Source: Azospirillum baldaniorum
GTDB taxonomy: Bacteria > Pseudomonadota > Alphaproteobacteria > Azospirillales > Azospirillaceae
Direction: 5' to 3'
DNA: 64,000 nucleotides
Assembly (NCBI RefSeq): GCF_003119195.2
Contig: NZ_CP022253.1
Location: forward strand, 1,807,001 to 1,871,000
Shown: one piece after another, positions 1-9,470 of the stretch
How the letters are laid out: each line of letters starts with the position of its first letter
Numbering within the stretch: the first letter of the stretch is position 1
Made by a program: the position numbers and the translations under genes
The notes under the pieces: model-generated
The model's database searches: none
Seen by the model: only the letters and a program-made list of their open reading frames with translations
What the model was told of the DNA's origin: nothing

Positions 1-1
1 G

Positions 2-376
2 CTGTGGACCGCCTGCAACCTCGTGGTGCCGTGGAACGACCCGGTGGCCGACATCGCGCTCGCCGTGTCGAAGCCGAACGCCACGATTCTGATTGGCCGC
101 GAGGACGAGCGGACCGTGGCGTCCGTCATGGTGGGGCATGATGGGCACCGCGGCTGGCTCTACTATCTGGCGGTCGATCCCGCCTGCCGCGGGCACGGGC
201 ACGGTCGGGCGATGGTCCGGGCGGCGGAGGGCTGGCTTGTGGAGGCCGGCATGCCCAAGGCGCAACTCATGGTGCGCGCAACGAACCACGCCGTGGTGGC
301 GTTCTATGAGCGGCTGGGCTATGCCACCGGTCCCGTTACCGTGATGCAGAAATGGCTGAAGACCGATTCTCCCTGA
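2..376 (+). CDS. GNAT acetyltransferase, YpeA-like (5' end outside window)
   Basis: GNAT-superfamily acetyltransferase that would move acetyl from acetyl-CoA to an unidentified amine. The frame is already open at the window edge, so the N-terminus is missing. The visible part starts LWTACNL and runs into PWNDPVADI, a pattern I know from the YpeA branch. The acetyl-CoA pyrophosphate loop is visible as DPACRGHGHGRAM, and the C-terminal segment NHAVVAFYERLGY is the usual family end with the conserved Tyr. A GTG at position 23 could be read as a start, but the homologous sequence upstream of it argues for a truncated gene instead. The stop at 374-376 lies just before the next acetyltransferase gene, suggesting co-transcription. 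The family is firm; the substrate cannot be told. Confidence 0.8.
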   Translation: MWTACNLVVPWNDPVADIALAVSKPNATILIGREDERTVASVMVGHDGHRGWLYYLAVDPACRGHGHGRAMVRAAEGWLVEAGMPKAQLMVRATNHAVVAFYERLGYATGPVTVMQKWLKTDSP

Positions 377-414
377 CGCCGCCTCCCCGGACGTCCCTGC
401 CGCAGTCCCAGATC

Positions 415-993
415 ATGGCGCCGGTGCCGCCCGGCTGCCTCTCCGTCATCGTCACCTATCTGGAGATGACGGCCCCGCCGGCCCACGCGCCCCTGCCCCG
501 CCCGGCGGGTGACGTGGCGCTGGTGCGGGCCAACCCGCCGACCGCCTCCTACTACCGCTATCTCTACGACACGGTGGGCGAGCCCTGGCTGTGGCACGAG
601 CGGCGGCGCATGCCGATGCCGGAGTTGGGGCGCGTCGTCACCGACCCACGGGTCGAAATCTGGGTTCTCTACGTCAACGGCACGCCGGCCGGCTACGCCG
701 AAATCGACCGGCGGGAGGACGACACCGATCTGGCCTATTTCGGGCTGATCCCGGACTTCATCGGCCTGAAGCTCGGCCCCTGGCTGCTCGACACGGCGAT
801 CCGGCTGGCCTGGCAGGGCGGGACGACGCGGCTTCTCGTCAACACCTGCACCTTCGACCATCCAAAGGCGCTGCCGCTCTACCAGTCGATGGGCTTCGTG
901 CCCATCCGGCATGTGACCCGCGAGATCCGTGATCCCCGCCTCCTCGGCTGGCTGCCGCGGACCTCGGCCCCGCACATTCCGATCAACGAGTGA
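415..993 (+). CDS. GNAT family N-acetyltransferase
   Basis: A second GNAT-type acetyltransferase, about 192 residues from the ATG at 415. A longer reading from 352 would overlap the previous gene by 25 bases and add a proline-rich stretch without family character, so I prefer the internal ATG. The fold is suggested by the strand WVLYVNGTPAGYAEIDRR, by LAYFGLIPDFIGLKLGPWLL, where the acetyl-CoA loop is less glycine-rich than usual, and by the terminal HPKALPLYQSMGFVPIRH, which matches the GNAT alpha4-beta7 region. It follows another GNAT gene and precedes a DMT exporter on the same strand, so a three-gene unit is possible. Substrate is unknown. Family confidence is good, the start is less certain. 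Confidence 0.75.
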   Translation: MAPVPPGCLSVIVTYLEMTAPPAHAPLPRPAGDVALVRANPPTASYYRYLYDTVGEPWLWHERRRMPMPELGRVVTDPRVEIWVLYVNGTPAGYAEIDRREDDTDLAYFGLIPDFIGLKLGPWLLDTAIRLAWQGGTTRLLVNTCTFDHPKALPLYQSMGFVPIRHVTREIRDPRLLGWLPRTSAPHIPINE

Positions 994-1045
994 CGGGCCG
1001 ACCCGGCCCGCTCTCCGCCGCTCCGAACGCCAGGACACCGACGCC

Positions 1046-1999
1046 ATGACGAAGGGCATTCTGTTCGCGTTCCTGGCCTTCGCCTTCTTCGCCTGGGGCG
1101 ATGCGCTGGTGAAGGCGATCGGGCACGGGCTGGACCCCTTCGAGGTCACCTTCTTCGCCTACATCCTGCCATTGCTGCTCTCCCCGGTCTTCATGACCAG
1201 GGGCGACCGGCTCGGCGACCTGCTGCGCTGGAACCGGCCCTGGCTGATGACGGTGCGGCTGGTCTTCGTCGCGGCCTCCACGCCGCTCAGCGTCATGTCG
1301 TTCCGCAGCCTTCCCTTCGCGGAGGCCTTCGCGATGATCTTCCTGATGCCCAGCCTGGTGACGCTGCTGGCGATCGTCGTGCTGAAGGAGCCGGTGCGCT
1401 GGCGCCGGCGGCTGGCCATCGGGGCGGCCTTCATCGGCGTTCTGATCGTCGCCCGCCCCGGCTTCCGCGAATTGCTGCCCGGCCATTTCGCGGCGCTGGG
1501 CTGCGCCTTCAGCTCCGCCGTCGTGGTCATCACCGGGCGGATGATCGGGCATGCGGAGAAACGCTTCACCTTGATCGGGACGGTGTTCCTGTCGACCGCC
1601 GTCGCGTCCGGCCTGCTGATGCTTCCCGGTTTCGAGTGGCCGACGCGGGAGCAGTGGATACTGACGGTGGGCTTCGCCACCACGACCTTCGCCGCCCAGG
1701 CCCTGTTCACCCTGGCCGCCGCCTTTGCCCCGGCCGACCGGGTGGGGGCGGCCCAGTACAGCCAGATCCTGTGGGCGCTGGCCATCGGGGCGATCTTCTT
1801 CGACGAGTGGCCGGACCTGCTCTCGCTGGTCGGCATCGTGATCGTCGTCGGCTCCGGACTGTTCATCTTCGCCCGCGAGCACGCCCAGCATCCGGACCCG
1901 ATGCCTGAACCGGCTCCCGGCGAGGAGCCGGAGGTCAGCTCAGAATCTCTCCCAGAGCCGCGACCAGAGCCCGGTTTTCGTCCTCCCGCCCGACCGTGA
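1046..1999 (+). CDS. DMT superfamily (EamA-type) permease
   Basis: Inner-membrane permease of the drug/metabolite transporter superfamily, about 317 residues with ten likely membrane helices in two five-helix EamA repeats. The first repeat begins GILFAFLAFAFFAWGDALVK and carries the typical ending VTLLAIVVLKEPVRWRRR; the second ends IGAIFFDEWPDLLSLVG, the matching E-P/E-W loop seen before the last helix. The ATG at 1046 is chosen because the upstream in-frame extension is Arg-rich and overlaps the GNAT gene. The tail after the last helix is rich in Pro and Glu and lies in the 65-base overlap with the convergent aminotransferase gene. DMT exporters move metabolites or amino acids; the substrate here is not evident. 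Confidence 0.88.
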   Translation: MTKGILFAFLAFAFFAWGDALVKAIGHGLDPFEVTFFAYILPLLLSPVFMTRGDRLGDLLRWNRPWLMTVRLVFVAASTPLSVMSFRSLPFAEAFAMIFLMPSLVTLLAIVVLKEPVRWRRRLAIGAAFIGVLIVARPGFRELLPGHFAALGCAFSSAVVVITGRMIGHAEKRFTLIGTVFLSTAVASGLLMLPGFEWPTREQWILTVGFATTTFAAQALFTLAAAFAPADRVGAAQYSQILWALAIGAIFFDEWPDLLSLVGIVIVVGSGLFIFAREHAQHPDPMPEPAPGEEPEVSSESLPEPRPEPGFRPPARP

Positions 2000-3020
2000 T
2001 GCGCAGGCAGTCGGCCAGCCCGTAATCCTGGGTGGGCTTCACCAGGATGCCGCGGCGCGCCAAATGGTCCAGCACCGCCTGGACACCAAGCGACGGGTCG
2101 GTCGGGATGCGCGCCAGGATGAAGTTGCAGACGCTGGGATACACGCGCACGCCGAGCTGCTCCAGCTCGTGGCTCAGCCAGGGCAGCCATGAGCTGTTGT
2201 GCGCGAAGGTCGCCTCCTCATGCTCGGTGTCGCCGACGGCGGCCTCCGCCGCGGCCTGGGCGGCGATCCCGACGTTGAAGGGGCCGCGCGTCTGGTTGAC
2301 CGCCTCGATCACCCCCGCCGGGCCGTAGGCCCAGCCGACGCGCAGCCCGGCCAGCCCGTGCAGCTTGGAGAAGGTGCGCACCATCAGCACGTTGTCGGAG
2401 TTCTCGACGATCTCCGTGCCGTCGCTGTAGTTGTCGCGGCGGCAGTAATCGGCGTAGGCCGAGTCCAGAACGAGCAGCGTGTGCGATGGCAGGCCGGCGC
2501 GCAGCCGCAGGACCATCTCCGACGGGATGTAGGTGCCGGTGGGGTTGTTCGGGTTGGCGAGGAAGCAGAGCTTGGTCTTCTCGTTCGCCCGGTCGATCAT
2601 CGCCTCGACATCGACGACCAGATCGCGCTCCGCCGCGATCACCGGAGTCGCACCGGCGGCGCGGATCGCCTTCATGAAGCCGCGGTAGCCGTGCTCGTGG
2701 CACAGCACCTCGTCCCCCGGCCCGGTGAAAGCCTGGGTGACGAGGTGGATCATCTCGTCGGAGCCGTTGGCGCAGGTGATGTGGCCGGCGTCCAGATCGT
2801 AGCGCCGGGCGATGGCGTGGCGCAGGCGGTCTTGCGACCAGTCGGGATAGCGGTGGATTTGCGCCGCCATGTGGCGGTAAGCGGTGAGCGCCTTCTTGCC
2901 GGGTCCCAGCGGATTGACCGTCAGCGACAGATCGACCCAGGCGGCGCCGTCCTCCGGTGGTCGGGCGGGACGGTAGGGCTTGATCTGGCCAATTCCGGGA
3001 CGGGGACTCAGCAGCTCCAT
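1935..3020 (-). CDS. hisC: Histidinol-phosphate/aromatic aminotransferase, HisC-like
   Basis: PLP-dependent class I/II aminotransferase of the HisC family, about 361 residues. Visible landmarks are ANGSDEMI (PLP phosphate contact), ANPNNPTGTY (the Asn that holds the cofactor), DSAYADY, and TFSKLHGLAGLRVGW with the Schiff-base Lys. I place the start at the ATG at 3020 (MELLSPRPG); an earlier in-frame ATG at 3041 is possible. It would convert imidazole-acetol phosphate to histidinol phosphate, or aromatic 2-oxo acids, since HisC homologs often accept both; in Azospirillum such enzymes feed tryptophan to indolepyruvate in auxin synthesis (family knowledge, not shown here). It lies downstream of the aap operon on the same strand, separated by a strong hairpin. 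Its 3' end overlaps the convergent DMT gene. Confidence 0.85.
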   Translation of the reverse strand: MELLSPRPGIGQIKPYRPARPPEDGAAWVDLSLTVNPLGPGKKALTAYRHMAAQIHRYPDWSQDRLRHAIARRYDLDAGHITCANGSDEMIHLVTQAFTGPGDEVLCHEHGYRGFMKAIRAAGATPVIAAERDLVVDVEAMIDRANEKTKLCFLANPNNPTGTYIPSEMVLRLRAGLPSHTLLVLDSAYADYCRRDNYSDGTEIVENSDNVLMVRTFSKLHGLAGLRVGWAYGPAGVIEAVNQTRGPFNVGIAAQAAAEAAVGDTEHEEATFAHNSSWLPWLSHELEQLGVRVYPSVCNFILARIPTDPSLGVQAVLDHLARRGILVKPTQDYGLADCLRITVGREDENRALVAALGEILS

Positions 3021-3083
3021 CAGGCAGGCTCCGTTGTGCATAGCGGCAGACAGCACGAACGGACTGCATTCAACCCGAAACCG

Positions 3084-3116
3084 GCGCAACCCGCCAGCGT
3101 TCCTTGCGGGTTGCGC
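3084..3116 (-). terminator. Hairpin after the aap operon
   Basis: An 11-bp perfect inverted repeat (3084-3094 with 3106-3116, arm GCGCAACCCGC) lies between the stop of the aapP gene and the start of the hisC-like gene. On the minus strand it is followed only by a short GGTTTC tail, so it may be a weak terminator or an attenuator that lowers read-through into hisC. Confidence 0.5.
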
Positions 3117-3161
3117 TGGTTTACCGCGCCGGATCAAGCCGTTCCGGCGCGGTTATGGGCA

Positions 3162-3944
<783 letters not shown>

Positions 3945-3960
3945 CTCTTTTCCCCTTCCC

Positions 3961-5064
3961 TCAGCGACGGTGACCGCGACGCAGGTCGCGTTCGAGCTTT
4001 TGGCTGTATTTGGACATCGAGTAGCAGAACACCCAGTAGATCACGCCGATGAACAGGTAGGCCTCGCGGTAGAAGCCGCGCCAAGCCGGGTCGGACAGCG
4101 CCGCCTTGGCCGTGCCCAGCAGGTCGTAGAGGCCGATGATGATGACCAGCGACGTGTCCTTGAAGAAGCTGATGAAGGTGTTCACCAGCGGCGGGATGGA
4201 GATGGCGAGCGCCTGCGGCAGGATGATCTTGCCCATCGCCTGCCAGTAGTTCAGGCCGAGCGCGTCCGCCGCCTCGTACTGGCCCTTCGGGATGGCCTGG
4301 AGGCCGCCGCGGATCGCTTCCGCCATGTAGGCGGCGGCGAACATGATGAAGGCGATCTGGGCGCGCAGCAGCTTGTCGAAGTTCACGCCGGTCGGCAGGA
4401 ACAGCGGGAACATCACCGACGCCATGAACAGCAGGCTGATCAGCGGCACGCCGCGGATCAGCTCGATGTAGGTCACCGAGATGACGCGGATGGCCGGAAG
4501 CTGCGACCGCCGCCCCAGCGCCAGCAGGACCGACGCCGGAAAGGCCACGGACAGGCCGACCACCGACAGCATCAGCGTCAGCGGCAGGCCGCCCCACAGC
4601 GTGTTCTCGACATAGGTCAGGCCCAGAACGCCGCCCCACATCAGCACGCCCACCGCGGTCAGGCCGGCGATCCAGACGAGGGCCAGCCAGGGCTTCCAGA
4701 AGCGGCGGTCGCAGCTCGCCAGCACCAGCGCGATGATGATCACGATGGTGATCAGCGGCCGCCACTGCTCGTCGTACGGGAAGGTGCCGAACATGACGAA
4801 GCGCAGCTTCTCGCTGACGAAGGTCCAGCAGGCGCCACCCTCCTGCCGGCACACCTGGGGCGGCGTGCCGAAGCTGTTGGCGCTGAAGATCAGCCAGTCG
4901 AGAAGCGGCGGGATCGCCTTGAACAGCAGCCAGGCGATCAGGATGGTCAGGAGCGCGTTGTACCAGGTGTTGAACAGGTTGTTGCGCAGCCACGCCACGG
5001 GGCCGACGGTGTTGGCCGGCGGACGCTCGTCGGGAATGCTTCCGGTATGGACGTTGTCTGTCAT
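3961..5064 (-). CDS. aapM: General L-amino acid ABC transporter permease AapM
   Basis: Inner-membrane permease of the HisMQ type, about 367 residues, starting [16 protein letters not shown]. The longer open frame upstream belongs to the other strand of coding in aapQ and lacks sense. An N-terminal extension with extra helices and a periplasmic loop containing paired Cys ([13 protein letters not shown]) precedes the core domain. The EAA loop that docks on the ATPase is visible in [24 protein letters not shown]. The extension is characteristic of the AapM/BztC kind, which are longer than ordinary HisM-type permeases of about 220-240 residues. The gene starts 5 bases after the aapQ stop and ends 16 bases before aapP, so translation is probably coupled. 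Confidence 0.9.
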   Translation of the reverse strand: MTDNVHTGSIPDERPPANTVGPVAWLRNNLFNTWYNALLTILIAWLLFKAIPPLLDWLIFSANSFGTPPQVCRQEGGACWTFVSEKLRFVMFGTFPYDEQWRPLITIVIIIALVLASCDRRFWKPWLALVWIAGLTAVGVLMWGGVLGLTYVENTLWGGLPLTLMLSVVGLSVAFPASVLLALGRRSQLPAIRVISVTYIELIRGVPLISLLFMASVMFPLFLPTGVNFDKLLRAQIAFIMFAAAYMAEAIRGGLQAIPKGQYEAADALGLNYWQAMGKIILPQALAISIPPLVNTFISFFKDTSLVIIIGLYDLLGTAKAALSDPAWRGFYREAYLFIGVIYWVFCYSMSKYSQKLERDLRRGHRR

Positions 5065-5069
5065 GGCCG

Positions 5070-6269
5070 TCAGCGCTCCACCAGCGCGATGCGCTTGTTG
5101 TACCAGTTCATGAAGATCGAGATGCCCAGGCTGATGACCAGATAGGTGCCCATGATCATCGCCACGCCCTCGATCGCCTGACCGGTCTGGTTCAGCGTCG
5201 TGTTGGCGATCGACACCAGATCCGGGTAGCCGATGGCGAGCGCCAGGGAGCTGTTCTTGGTCAGGTTCAGATACTGGCTGGTCAGCGGCGGCACGATCAC
5301 CCGCAGGGCCTGCGGCAGGACGACGAGCCGGAGCGTCTTGCCGCTGTCGATGCCGAGCGCCCTTGCGGCTTCCGTCTGGCCCCAGTTGACCGCCAGGATG
5401 CCGCTGCGCACCACCTCGGCGATGAAGGCCGCGGTGTAGACGACCAGCCCGACCAGGATCGCGAAGAACTCCGGAGTGAGGACCACGCCGCCGACGAAGT
5501 TGAAGCCCTGCAGCTTCGGAACGTCCAGCGCCGTCGGCGCGCCGCCGGCGATGTAGGCGATCAGCGGCAGGCCGATCAGCAGGCTGAGGCTCGCCGTTCC
5601 GATCGGGAAGGGCTGTCCCGTCCGCTCCTGCCGGGCCTTGGCCCAGCGTCGCAGGAAGATCACGCCGATCACCGCGATGGCGAGCGCGAAGCCCATCGTG
5701 CCCCACACCGGGTCGGCGGAGGGCACCGGCACGAACAGGCCGCGCTGCGACAGGAACACGCCGGGAATCGGGTTCAGCGCCTGCCGCACCGGCGGCATGC
5801 TTTCCGAGACCAGCGCGTACCAGAAGAAGAGCTGGAGCAGCGGCGGGATGTTGCGGACGATCTCCACATAGGTGGAGGCCAGCTTGGCGATCAGCCAGTT
5901 GCTCGACAGGCGGGCGACGCCGATCAGCGTGCCCAGCACGGTCGCCAGCACGACGCCGATGATCGACACCTTCAGCGTGTTCAGCACGCCGACCAGGAAG
6001 GCCCGGCCGTAGCTGTCCCGCGGATGATAGTCGATCAGGCTCTCACCGATGCCGAAGGAGGCCTCGCGGTCGAGGAATCCGAACCCCGTCGCGATGGACC
6101 GCTTCGACAGGTTGTCGAGCGTGTTGTGGATAAGGAACCAGCCGACCGCGATGACGATGCCGACCACCAGAACCTGGTAGAACACGGCACGGACCGTCGG
6201 GTCGCTGAGGGAAAATGAAACACCGCCAGGCGCGCTTGGGCGCGCGGTGTCCCGGGTCTCGCTGGCCAC
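5070..6269 (-). CDS. aapQ: General L-amino acid ABC transporter permease AapQ
   Basis: Inner-membrane permease of 399 residues, pairing with AapM to form the channel. After a hydrophilic N-terminus and a first helix it has the long periplasmic segment with GFGFLDREASFGIGESLI, which is a hallmark of AapQ/BztB. The second half holds the HisMQ core with the EAA loop QTEAARALGIDSGKTLRLVVLPQ and the LTKNSSLALAIGYPDL stretch conserved in this group. The start ATG at 6269 is supported by a GGGAGAG stretch just upstream. It follows aapJ after a 199-base gap that contains an intrinsic terminator, an arrangement expected to give less permease than binding protein. Confidence 0.92.
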   Translation of the reverse strand: MASETRDTARPSAPGGVSFSLSDPTVRAVFYQVLVVGIVIAVGWFLIHNTLDNLSKRSIATGFGFLDREASFGIGESLIDYHPRDSYGRAFLVGVLNTLKVSIIGVVLATVLGTLIGVARLSSNWLIAKLASTYVEIVRNIPPLLQLFFWYALVSESMPPVRQALNPIPGVFLSQRGLFVPVPSADPVWGTMGFALAIAVIGVIFLRRWAKARQERTGQPFPIGTASLSLLIGLPLIAYIAGGAPTALDVPKLQGFNFVGGVVLTPEFFAILVGLVVYTAAFIAEVVRSGILAVNWGQTEAARALGIDSGKTLRLVVLPQALRVIVPPLTSQYLNLTKNSSLALAIGYPDLVSIANTTLNQTGQAIEGVAMIMGTYLVISLGISIFMNWYNKRIALVER

Positions 6270-6415
6270 GGTTCTCTCCCCTCACCAGCATGGCATAAGG
6301 GCGTCGGCCGCCTCCCGAACGTCCGCCGCAACTTGCGCCACGTATATCGTCTCCCAAACGGGCCTGCGGCACGGGCCTTGATTCTTGTCGCCCTGCAACC
6401 GCCCTGCCCGTCGTC

Positions 6416-6456
6416 AAAAAAGGAAGGACCGCGGGCCTCCCTGTGGTCCGCGGTCC
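6416..6456 (-). terminator. Intrinsic terminator/attenuator between aapJ and aapQ
   Basis: A 9-bp perfect stem (6448-6456 with 6426-6434, arm GGACCGCGG) is followed on the minus strand by TTCCTTTTTTG, a real U-tract. It sits directly after the aapJ stop and before aapQ. In binding-protein operons such hairpins let the solute-binding protein be made in excess over the membrane parts, so partial rather than full termination is the likely role. Confidence 0.75.
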
Positions 6457-6468
6457 CCCTTTCCGTCC

Positions 6469-7491
6469 TTAGCGGATCGGCATCGCGTACTGCAGACCGC
6501 CGTTGGTCCACAGCGCGTTCAGACCGCGCTCCAGCTTCAGCGGGGTCTTCGTGCCGACGTTGCGCTCGAAGATCTCACCGTAGTTGCCCATGGTCTTGAT
6601 GATGTTGTAGGCCCACTTCTCGTCCAGGCCCAGCGCCTTGCCCATGCCCGGCGAGGTGCCGAGGATGCGCTGGATCTCCGGGTTCTTGCTGTTCACGAAC
6701 TCGTCGACGTTCTTGGACGTGATGCCCATCTCTTCGGCCTGGATCGTGGCGTAGACGGTCCACTTCACCACATCGAACCACTGGTCGTCACCATGGCGGA
6801 CGGCGGGGGCCAGCGGCTCTTTGGAGATGATCTCCGGGAGGATGATGTGGTCGTCCGGAACCGGGGCCACGCCAGCGCGGGTACCGGCCAGGCCGGAGGC
6901 GTCGGTCGTCAGCACGTCGCAGCGGCCGGCGAAGTAGGCGGCGTTCACCTCGTCGTTCGACTCGATGACGACCGGGTTGTAGGACATGTTGTTGGTGCGG
7001 AAATAGTCCGCCAGGTTCAGTTCGGTCGTGGTGCCGGCCTGGACGCAGACGGTGGCGCCGTTCAGCTCCTTGGCGCTCTTCACGCCGAGCTTCTTGTTCA
7101 CCATGAAGCCCTGGCCGTCATAATAGGTGACCGGGGCGAAGTTCAGGCCGACCGAGGTGTCGCGGGTCAGCGTGACGGTGGTGTTGCGCGACAGCAGATC
7201 GACCTCGCCCGACTGGATGGCGGGGAAGCGCTGCTGGGCCGACAGCGGGGTGAACTTGACCTTGTTGGGGTCGTTGAACAGCGCAACCGCGACCGCGCGG
7301 CAGTAATCGACATCGAGACCGGTCCAGTTGCCCGAGCTGTCGGGGTTGCCGAAGCCCGGAAGGCCGGCGTTCACGCCGCACTGGACGAAGCCGCGGCCCT
7401 TGACGGCGTCCAGCGTCGGACCGGCCTGGGCACCGGTGACGGCGCCGAACACCACGGCCGCGGCAGCAGCGGCGAGGATTCCCGATTTCAT
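6469..7491 (-). CDS. aapJ: General L-amino acid ABC transporter substrate-binding protein AapJ
   Basis: Periplasmic binding protein, about 340 residues, that captures L-amino acids for AapQMP. It starts at the ATG at 7491, eight bases after a GGAG site; the upstream in-frame GTG overlaps that site and is less likely. A Sec signal peptide is visible (MKSGILAAAAAAVVFGAVTGAQA, cut after AQA, given here as adjoining pieces MKSGILAAAAAAVV and FGAVTGAQA). The mature protein opens with TLDAVKGRGFVQCGVN and contains GFGNPDSSGNWTGLDVDYCR, both very typical of AapJ/BztA proteins. The chain ends GGLQYAMPIR, also conserved in the family. It is the first gene of the aap operon and is divergent from metC, with 241 bases between the two starts. 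Confidence 0.93.
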   Translation of the reverse strand: MKSGILAAAAAAVVFGAVTGAQAGPTLDAVKGRGFVQCGVNAGLPGFGNPDSSGNWTGLDVDYCRAVAVALFNDPNKVKFTPLSAQQRFPAIQSGEVDLLSRNTTVTLTRDTSVGLNFAPVTYYDGQGFMVNKKLGVKSAKELNGATVCVQAGTTTELNLADYFRTNNMSYNPVVIESNDEVNAAYFAGRCDVLTTDASGLAGTRAGVAPVPDDHIILPEIISKEPLAPAVRHGDDQWFDVVKWTVYATIQAEEMGITSKNVDEFVNSKNPEIQRILGTSPGMGKALGLDEKWAYNIIKTMGNYGEIFERNVGTKTPLKLERGLNALWTNGGLQYAMPIR

Positions 7492-7732
7492 ATTAAGCTC
7501 CACCCTGTTCTTGCGTTTTTACGCTTAGGTTCATGCATTGCGCGCCCCGCATGGCGGACACGCGCGTGTGACAAGAGTGCACCAACAGCAACCGGCTTGT
7601 CGAATCATCCTTAAGCCGTGCATTTGGCTTGGTTATCCCTTACAGAGGCTTGGGGAAAAGAAATCTTTGGCGGTCGGGTCCGTCTTGGAAAGTCAGGATA
7701 CGACCACCGTCACTGTTGTTGCGGGAAGACCC

Positions 7733-8911
7733 ATGAAAGACGCACGAAAAGATACGGTCCTCGGACACGCCGGGCGCAGCCCGCGCGAGAATCACGGAAT
7801 TGTGAATCCGCCGGTCTACCATTGTTCGACCGTGCTCTTCCCGACGCTGGAGGATCTGGAAGCGGGCGACCACGCTCCTTTCGACCGCATCAACTATGGG
7901 CGCATCGGGACTCCGACCACTCTGGCCTTCGAGCAGGCCATCACGGAGCTTGAGGGCGCCTACCGCTCCGTCAACACCGGCTCGGGCCTGAACGCCATCG
8001 CAACGGCGCTCTTCGCCTTCACCAAGACAGGCGACCATGTGCTGATCACCGACAGCGCTTATGGTCCGACCCGCCGATTTGCCAACGACACACTGGTCCC
8101 CTACGGCGTGGAGGTCGAGTATTTCGATCCCACCATCGGCGCCGGCATCACCAGGTTGCTGAAGCCGAACACCAGCGTGGTGTTCCTCGAATCGCCGGGC
8201 TCCTTGACCTTCGAGGTGCAGGACGTCCCGGCCATCGCCGCCGCGGCCAAGACGGTGGGCGCCACGGTCATGATCGACAACACCTGGGCCACCCCCCTCT
8301 TCTTCCAGCCGCTGCGGCATGGGGTGGACGTGTCGATCCACTCGGCCACCAAATACATCGTCGGCCACGCCGACGCGATGCTGGGCGTGATCTCCTGCGC
8401 CAACGAGGCGCAGTGGCTGGCCGTGAAAAAGGCCGCCACGCGGACGGGCACCTGCGCCGGCCCGGACGACATCTATCTGGGGCTGCGCGGCCTGCGCACC
8501 CTGTCCGTCCGTTTGAAACAGCACGAGGCAAGCGCGCTCGCTCTGGCCGAGTGGCTGTCGAAGCAGCCCGAGGTCACGCGCATCCTGCATCCGGCCTTCC
8601 CGGACTGCCCAGGCCATGAATTGTGGAAGCGCGACATCGGACGCTCCTCCGGCCTGTTCTCCATCGTCATGAACACCGTGCCGAAGCCGGCCCTGTCGGC
8701 GATGCTGAACTCCCTGGAGCTGTTCGGGCTGGGTTACAGCTGGGGCGGGTTCGAGAGCCTGATCCTGCCGGCGCGCCCTGCCGCCATCCGCACGGCGACC
8801 CGCTGGACCGATCCCGGCACCATGCTGCGCCTGCACGCCGGGCTGGAGGATGTGGACGATCTCATCCGCGATCTGGACGGCGCCTTCGCCCGCCTGAGGG
8901 CTGCCCTGTAA
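7733..8911 (+). CDS. metC: Cystathionine beta-lyase
   Basis: PLP enzyme of the Cys/Met metabolism family, 392 residues, that splits cystathionine to homocysteine, ammonia and pyruvate in methionine synthesis. The start ATG at 7733 follows GGGAAGAC; the long upstream in-frame extension has no family character. Landmarks are NPPVYHCSTVLFPTLEDLE, YGRIGTPTT, ITDSAYGPTRRF, DNTWATPLFF and SIHSATKYIVGHADAMLG, the last with the Lys that binds PLP. FGLGYSWGGFESL near the C-terminus is characteristic of alphaproteobacterial MetC. It is divergent from the aap operon and is followed, 43 bases later, by hisI. I looked for a SAM-type riboswitch in the 241-base upstream region and could not recognise one. 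Confidence 0.92.
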   Translation: MKDARKDTVLGHAGRSPRENHGIVNPPVYHCSTVLFPTLEDLEAGDHAPFDRINYGRIGTPTTLAFEQAITELEGAYRSVNTGSGLNAIATALFAFTKTGDHVLITDSAYGPTRRFANDTLVPYGVEVEYFDPTIGAGITRLLKPNTSVVFLESPGSLTFEVQDVPAIAAAAKTVGATVMIDNTWATPLFFQPLRHGVDVSIHSATKYIVGHADAMLGVISCANEAQWLAVKKAATRTGTCAGPDDIYLGLRGLRTLSVRLKQHEASALALAEWLSKQPEVTRILHPAFPDCPGHELWKRDIGRSSGLFSIVMNTVPKPALSAMLNSLELFGLGYSWGGFESLILPARPAAIRTATRWTDPGTMLRLHAGLEDVDDLIRDLDGAFARLRAAL

Positions 8912-8954
8912 CGGGCGTGTCCCGACGAGCGCACACACACGAGGATGGAACATC

Positions 8955-9389
8955 ATGACGGACGCCACCGCGCCCGGGGGGCCAATCGAGCCCTCGTTCG
9001 ATGACGTGATCGCCGTTATCGCCTTCAACGCCGACGGGCTGGTTCCCGCCATCGCCCAGGCCGAGGGGACTGGCGAAATCCTGATGATGGCCTGGATGAA
9101 CCGCGACGCGGTTCTGGAAACGCTGCGCACGGGGCGCGTCTGCTATTGGTCGCGGTCCCGCAAGGGGCTGTGGCGCAAGGGCGAAACCTCCGGCCAGATG
9201 CAGCGGCTGAAGGATTTCCGCGTCGATTGCGACGGCGACACCCTGCTGTTGATCGTGGAACAGGACGGCGTGGCCTGCCACACCGGGCGGCGCAGCTGCT
9301 TCTACCGCGCGCTGCGGGATGGGAAACTGGAAATTGTTCAGGATGTTGAGACCGATCCTTCGGTTCTCTACGGACACACGCATAAGTAA
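8955..9389 (+). CDS. hisI: Phosphoribosyl-AMP cyclohydrolase
   Basis: Third step of histidine synthesis: opens the adenine ring of phosphoribosyl-AMP. The 144-residue protein has only the HisI domain and no fused HisE part, the normal alphaproteobacterial state. The zinc-ligand and active-site landmarks are clear: MMAWMNRDAV, CYWSRSRKGLWRKGE(T)SG, the D-C-D-D stretch VDCDGDTLLL, and CHTGRRSCFYR. The start ATG at 8955 follows a GAGGATGG ribosome site. It lies 43 bases after metC, on the same strand, so the two may share a transcript. Two small-RNA-like units with FNR-type boxes begin about 35 bases after its stop. Confidence 0.95.
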   Translation: MTDATAPGGPIEPSFDDVIAVIAFNADGLVPAIAQAEGTGEILMMAWMNRDAVLETLRTGRVCYWSRSRKGLWRKGETSGQMQRLKDFRVDCDGDTLLLIVEQDGVACHTGRRSCFYRALRDGKLEIVQDVETDPSVLYGHTHK

Positions 9390-9422
9390 GACGCTAAACC
9401 TTCGCTGCAATGCGAAAAGTGT

Positions 9423-9436
9423 TTGATCTATGTCAA
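9423..9436 (+). promoter_or_regulatory. FNR/FixK-type box, copy 1
   Basis: TTGATCTATGTCAA matches the FNR/FixK consensus TTGAT-N4-(A/G)TCAA. Its centre (9429.5) lies 41.5 bases before G9471, with a -10-like TAGAAA at 9459-9464, the class II activator layout. Copy 2 has the same spacing, which makes chance unlikely. Confidence 0.75.
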
Positions 9437-9470
9437 CGTAGCCCGGGGCGGGAAGAGGTAGAAAGCTCTT

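Noticed and set aside
7492..7732. SAM riboswitch upstream of metC
   Set aside because: I could not find the conserved core of SAM-I or SAM-II type elements in the 241-base leader region.
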